From positions 855,994 through 919,993 of the forward strand of contig NZ_CP041663.1 of assembly GCF_007858495.1 (NCBI RefSeq): 64,000 nt of DNA. Direction: 5' to 3'. Of this stretch, positions 61,608 through 64,000 are shown one piece after another. The DNA is from Mycoplasma anserisalpingitidis (GTDB taxonomy: Bacteria; Bacillota_I; Bacilli_A; Mycoplasmatales; Metamycoplasmataceae). The position numbers and the translations under genes are program-made. Below the pieces are notes generated by a model. That model made no database searches and was not told where the DNA came from. It saw only the letters and a program-made list of their open reading frames with translations. The number at the start of each line of letters is the position of its first letter. Position 1 is the stretch's first letter.

Positions 61608-61706
61608 TTATGTATAAATAATATCAAATTTTAAGTTAGATAGTAATATTTTTATTATATATGTTGTTAGGTTTTATATATTTTTGCTATAAAAGTTTAG
61701 TTAAAA

Positions 61707-61729
61707 AATAACGTAACTTAGTACGTTAT
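61707..61729 (-). terminator. Terminator-like hairpin
   Basis: ATAACGTA / TACGTTAT stem, followed on the minus strand by six Ts, just beyond a decayed gene end at 61735. Confidence 0.6.
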
Positions 61730-61734
61730 CTAAA

Positions 61735-61822
61735 TTATATTTTATCTAGTCATTCGTTTAGAGTTTTTTCAAATTTTTCAATTGTATTTTCTTTATTAAA
61801 AAGAACAACATTGAATTAAGAT
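61735..61822 (-). pseudogene. C-terminal remnant of a lipoprotein-like gene
   Basis: A short open stretch ends NTIEKFEKTLNEWLDKI then TAA, resembling the end of the lipoprotein upstream (FNQAIETFEW). The 130 bases between (61822-61947) show nothing coherent. It looks like the tail of a deleted paralogue, still followed by its own terminator. Confidence 0.4.
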
Positions 61823-61947
61823 ATAAAGAGGTAGATATTCGCTAACTTTTGTTAGAAAATATAGTTAAGAGTAGTGTTTGTGTTCTGGTGTCTTAATAGG
61901 TCATATGATAATTTCTCATGACTTATTTATTTTAGAGGATTATTTTA

Positions 61948-62772
61948 TTAGACCTTAGATCATTCAAATGTTTCTATAGCTTGATTAAAGTGGAAGAATA
62001 ATTCTCAATTCAATATTTCTAAATTGAATGTATTTTCATTTAGTGAAGTATTTAATTTATCATAAATTCATTTTACAGCATCATTTAATAGTTTGTCGAT
62101 TTTTGATAGCAATTCATTATAGTCTATTTTTTTAAGAGGTTGTAATCCAAGTTCGACAAGACGCATATTTCTAAAGCGGTATATATTTGAAATTATATCT
62201 TTTAATTGAGTTAGATTGTCTCACATATATTCGCTAACTTTAGTTTTAAACTCCGTAATTGAATCAAATAGTAAAGATTTATATTTTGGATTTATGATAA
62301 TATCATTAATGGTTTTATTTTTATTATTATTAGCTTCTTTTAATATTCTATTTAAAAAAGGTAATATTAATTCAAAATAAGTATTATAAGTATAATTTAT
62401 ACTTCTGTGTATAAAATCTAGAGCATCAATTTCTTCTTTTTCATATAATTTAGAAGTGCCAAACTTATATAAATATTCATAAGGAAACAATAAATAAAGA
62501 AATCTAATGTTAATTTTTGTTTTAGTATCACTAATACTTTGATTAATATGACTAATTAGAAGCTCTTTTTTATATTTCAAATCATGAAATGTTCTTTGAG
62601 CTTCTATATTTTGTAATTTTAACATGATATCAACATAATTATCTACAATATCGTTAGAATTACCTTTAGTTTTTTCTTGATCACTATTTGTGCACGATAT
62701 TGTTGTTGCTGCTATTAAAACAGGTGAACAAGCACCTAAGGCATAAATTAATTTTGTTTTTGTAAGTTTCAT
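61948..62772 (-). CDS. Surface lipoprotein, unknown function
   Basis: This 274-residue protein has a lipoprotein signal peptide (basic MKLTKTK, hydrophobic core, lipobox TISC with Cys27). The mature part is helical and charged. The frame continues past a TGA at 62221 to TAA at 61948. No SD is seen. A run of 16 identical bases lies 42-57 bases upstream of the start, where slippage could switch expression. Mycoplasma lipoprotein families vary in this way; no specific family is recognised. Confidence 0.75.
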
Positions 62773-62813
62773 AAATATATTTTAATTAAATGACAACTTA
62801 ATTTTTAGCTTTT

Positions 62814-62829
62814 AAAAAAAAAAAAAAAA
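62814..62829. repeat. Homopolymer tract, 16 A (16 T on the minus strand)
   Basis: Sixteen consecutive A residues upstream of the minus-strand lipoprotein. It is the longest mononucleotide run I noticed in the window. Such tracts near promoters vary by slipped-strand mispairing in mycoplasma surface genes. Confidence 0.85.
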
Positions 62830-62851
62830 TGAAATTATTTTCATCAACATA

Positions 62852-63252
62852 TTAGTTTCAATTAAAATTGTTGTTTATGTATCTAAAAGTTTGAAAACTA
62901 GAGAAATGAAAGTCTTTTATAGATTGGTTTTCGTGGATAAATAACTTTGATGGATGTCATATTTTTGTTTTAACAGATTGACAAACTTGTTCAATTATTT
63001 TTAATAAACTTAAGATAACTCGATTTGAGTTTCGAGTTTTATGATTGTTTGTATAGAAAAATTTACTGAATCTGTTTCCTAATCTTCAATAATAAAAATT
63101 TGCTTTTAAAGACAAATTGTTTTAAATAATTTGTTTAGTTGACACGCTTTTGATTAATTTTGGGGATAATTTTGTTTTTCATTGAACGGTATTTACAATG
63201 AAACTTTTTTTATATGATCGGTTGGAAATATTGCTTCATTTATTAAATTCAT
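62852..63252 (-). pseudogene. Decayed gene, stops and frameshift
   Basis: From ATG at 63252 one frame reads MNLINEAIFPTDHIKKVSL, then TAA, IPFNEKQNYPQN, TAA, SKACQLNKLFKTICL, TAA; each TAA could be a mutated CAA. A different frame then stays open for 87 codons (62852-63115; GNRFSKFFYTNNHKTRNSN, IIEQVCQSVKTKIWHPSKLF). Together this resembles one gene of about 130 residues broken by three stops and a frameshift. The original function is unknown. Confidence 0.45.
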
Positions 63253-63600
63253 AGTAAAGTTTTTTAATTCAAGATTTAAAAATGAACTATAACGAATTTC
63301 CTAATGGTTTAATCTCTTGTAGTTAACGAATTATTGTATATTTATTGCATAGTTAATTTATACATATTAAACAAGAATAATAAAAGGATTTGATTAAATT
63401 AATAGTATACTGATAATAAAATTTTACTTAAAAAAAGCAACTACTTTATAAAAATAATGTGTAGTAACGTAATTAATTAACTTTAATATCTTTTATTAAA
63501 AGAAAAAAGTTGATATTGAAATCAACTTCATCCTTTTTTAAACCTTGAAGTGCAAACGCTTCTCTTAACAATATTTTACATTAAAATTGGCAGATTTTTT
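63253..63600. other. AT-rich intergenic DNA without a recognisable gene
   Basis: I see no credible gene. An inverted repeat AAGTTGAT / ATCAACTT near 63508-63529 followed by T-rich DNA looks like a terminator on the + strand, with no matching gene upstream. Confidence 0.4.
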
Positions 63601-63607
63601 GAGAAAA

Positions 63608-63775
63608 GAAGCCTTGCGGCGCTTGAGCAGATCAGTCCGTTAGGACGCTTCCCTATAAATTTTTAAAAAGAAAAGCCAGAGTGGCGACTGAGCGTAGAGA
63701 AAAAGAACCACATTAGAAGTGTGGTTTAATAACGGAAAAAATCAAAAGCCTCTCCACGGCGTTTGAGTGGAAAGT
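63608..63775. repeat. GC-rich, structured, triplicated degenerate element
   Basis: Three related segments, starting near 63609, 63674 and 63746, each read AAGCC-N5-8-GGCG-N2-TGAG. Their GC content is far above the surroundings. Short hairpins are possible (GTCC/GGAC, GCC/GGC, CCAC/GTGG). Located next to the transposase fragment. Confidence 0.45.
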
Positions 63776-63825
63776 TTATCAACAAAATATTATGTAAAAC
63801 GTATTGTGGTTGAAATTGGGATATA

Positions 63826-63847
63826 TGTGGTCAAAGACCACATTTTA
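63826..63847 (+). terminator. Hairpin next to transposase
   Basis: TGTGGTC / GACCACA stem followed by TTTTATT on the + strand. A second hairpin with the same stem core ACCACA/TGTGGT lies at 63707-63727. Confidence 0.5.
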
Positions 63848-64000
63848 TTATTCAAGATTAGGTAATAGATCTAGCAAAATCATTTCTATATTTAACTCTT
63901 GTTCAGCCATTTCTCTAGAAGATTTAAAACCAAAAATTTTTCTTGGCATATTGTTTATTTCATCTTGAAGTTCTTGAACTTCTTCGTCATTCAGTTCTGT
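63848..64000 (-). CDS. IS30-family-like transposase, C-terminal end (cut by window)
   Basis: Fifty residues to the stop are visible on the minus strand; the gene continues beyond the window. The segment EINNMPRKIFGFKSSREM matches the end of IS30-type transposases (NNRPRK.....K...E), where the last catalytic Glu region meets the Arg/Lys-rich tail. Which IS it is, and whether the element is intact, cannot be told from here. Confidence 0.6.
   Translation of the reverse strand, partial: TELNDEEVQELQDEINNMPRKIFGFKSSREMAEQELNIEMILLDLLPNLE

Noticed and set aside
63601..63780. RNase P RNA, tmRNA or rRNA fragment
   Set aside because: GC-rich and structured, but I could not find the conserved cores of these RNAs; left as an unexplained repeat.

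Overview
This window is from a Mollicute, most likely a Mycoplasma sensu lato of the hominis group (Mycoplasmopsis/Metamycoplasma). It is very AT-rich. UGA must be read as tryptophan in almost every gene: gyrB, dnaK, gatA, lepA and pfkA are only intact if TGA is a sense codon. Start codons include TTG and GTG. The gene set (pta-ackA, pyk, pfkA, a D-lactate-type dehydrogenase, a PTS, an aquaglyceroporin, GatCAB with GluRS, no cell-wall genes) fits a sugar-fermenting mycoplasma.

Layout. 1-4.3 kb: the end of a kinase-cyclase (LanKC-like) protein overlapping two ABC half-transporters, a likely RiPP/lanthipeptide operon whose start lies outside the window. 4.4-12.2 kb (+): trxB, a small membrane protein, then the packed pta-ackA-coaD-ysxC run, an exported protein, and pyk. 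12.2-16.8 kb (-): hpt and rnjA, then gyrB. 17.1-23.3 kb (+): one 2054-residue modular surface lipoprotein. 23.4-31.8 kb (+, except dprA): two YitT-like membrane proteins flanking ligA, a small peptide with a double-glycine-like leader, rplU-rpmA behind an RNA leader, dprA, a 2-hydroxyacid dehydrogenase and a MIP channel. 31.9-41.1 kb is accessory: an AAA/DUF4143 ATPase, a five-copy 61-62 bp tandem array, an epimerase plus three unknown membrane proteins plus an ascorbate-type PTS (EIIA, EIIB, EIIC) in one operon, a Fic protein with a palindromic operator array, and an orphan DNA methyltransferase.

41.1-54.1 kb (-) is a housekeeping block: gltX, a DUF1934-like gene, acpS, plsC, scpA, scpB, a pseudouridine synthase, gatC, gatA, gatB and a YihY-type protein. 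Upstream of it lie dnaK and the grpE-hrcA pair, with CIRCE-like operators before hrcA and before dnaK. 54.2-60.6 kb holds pfkA, a large superfamily 1 helicase and lepA.

60.6-64 kb is accessory again. It carries a complete type III toxin-antitoxin locus of the CptIN type: promoter, three RNA repeats able to form pseudoknots, terminator, toxin gene. It continues with a tRNA-Thr, a lipoprotein with a 16-base homopolymer upstream, decayed gene fragments, a GC-rich triplicated element, and the C-terminus of an IS30-like transposase that runs out of the window.

The most interesting items are the type III toxin-antitoxin locus with compensatory base changes between repeats, the LanKC-ABC operon, the PTS operon with its unknown membrane proteins and attenuator-like leader, and the Fic operator array. 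No homology search was run. All assignments rest on motifs, gene order and recalled family features.
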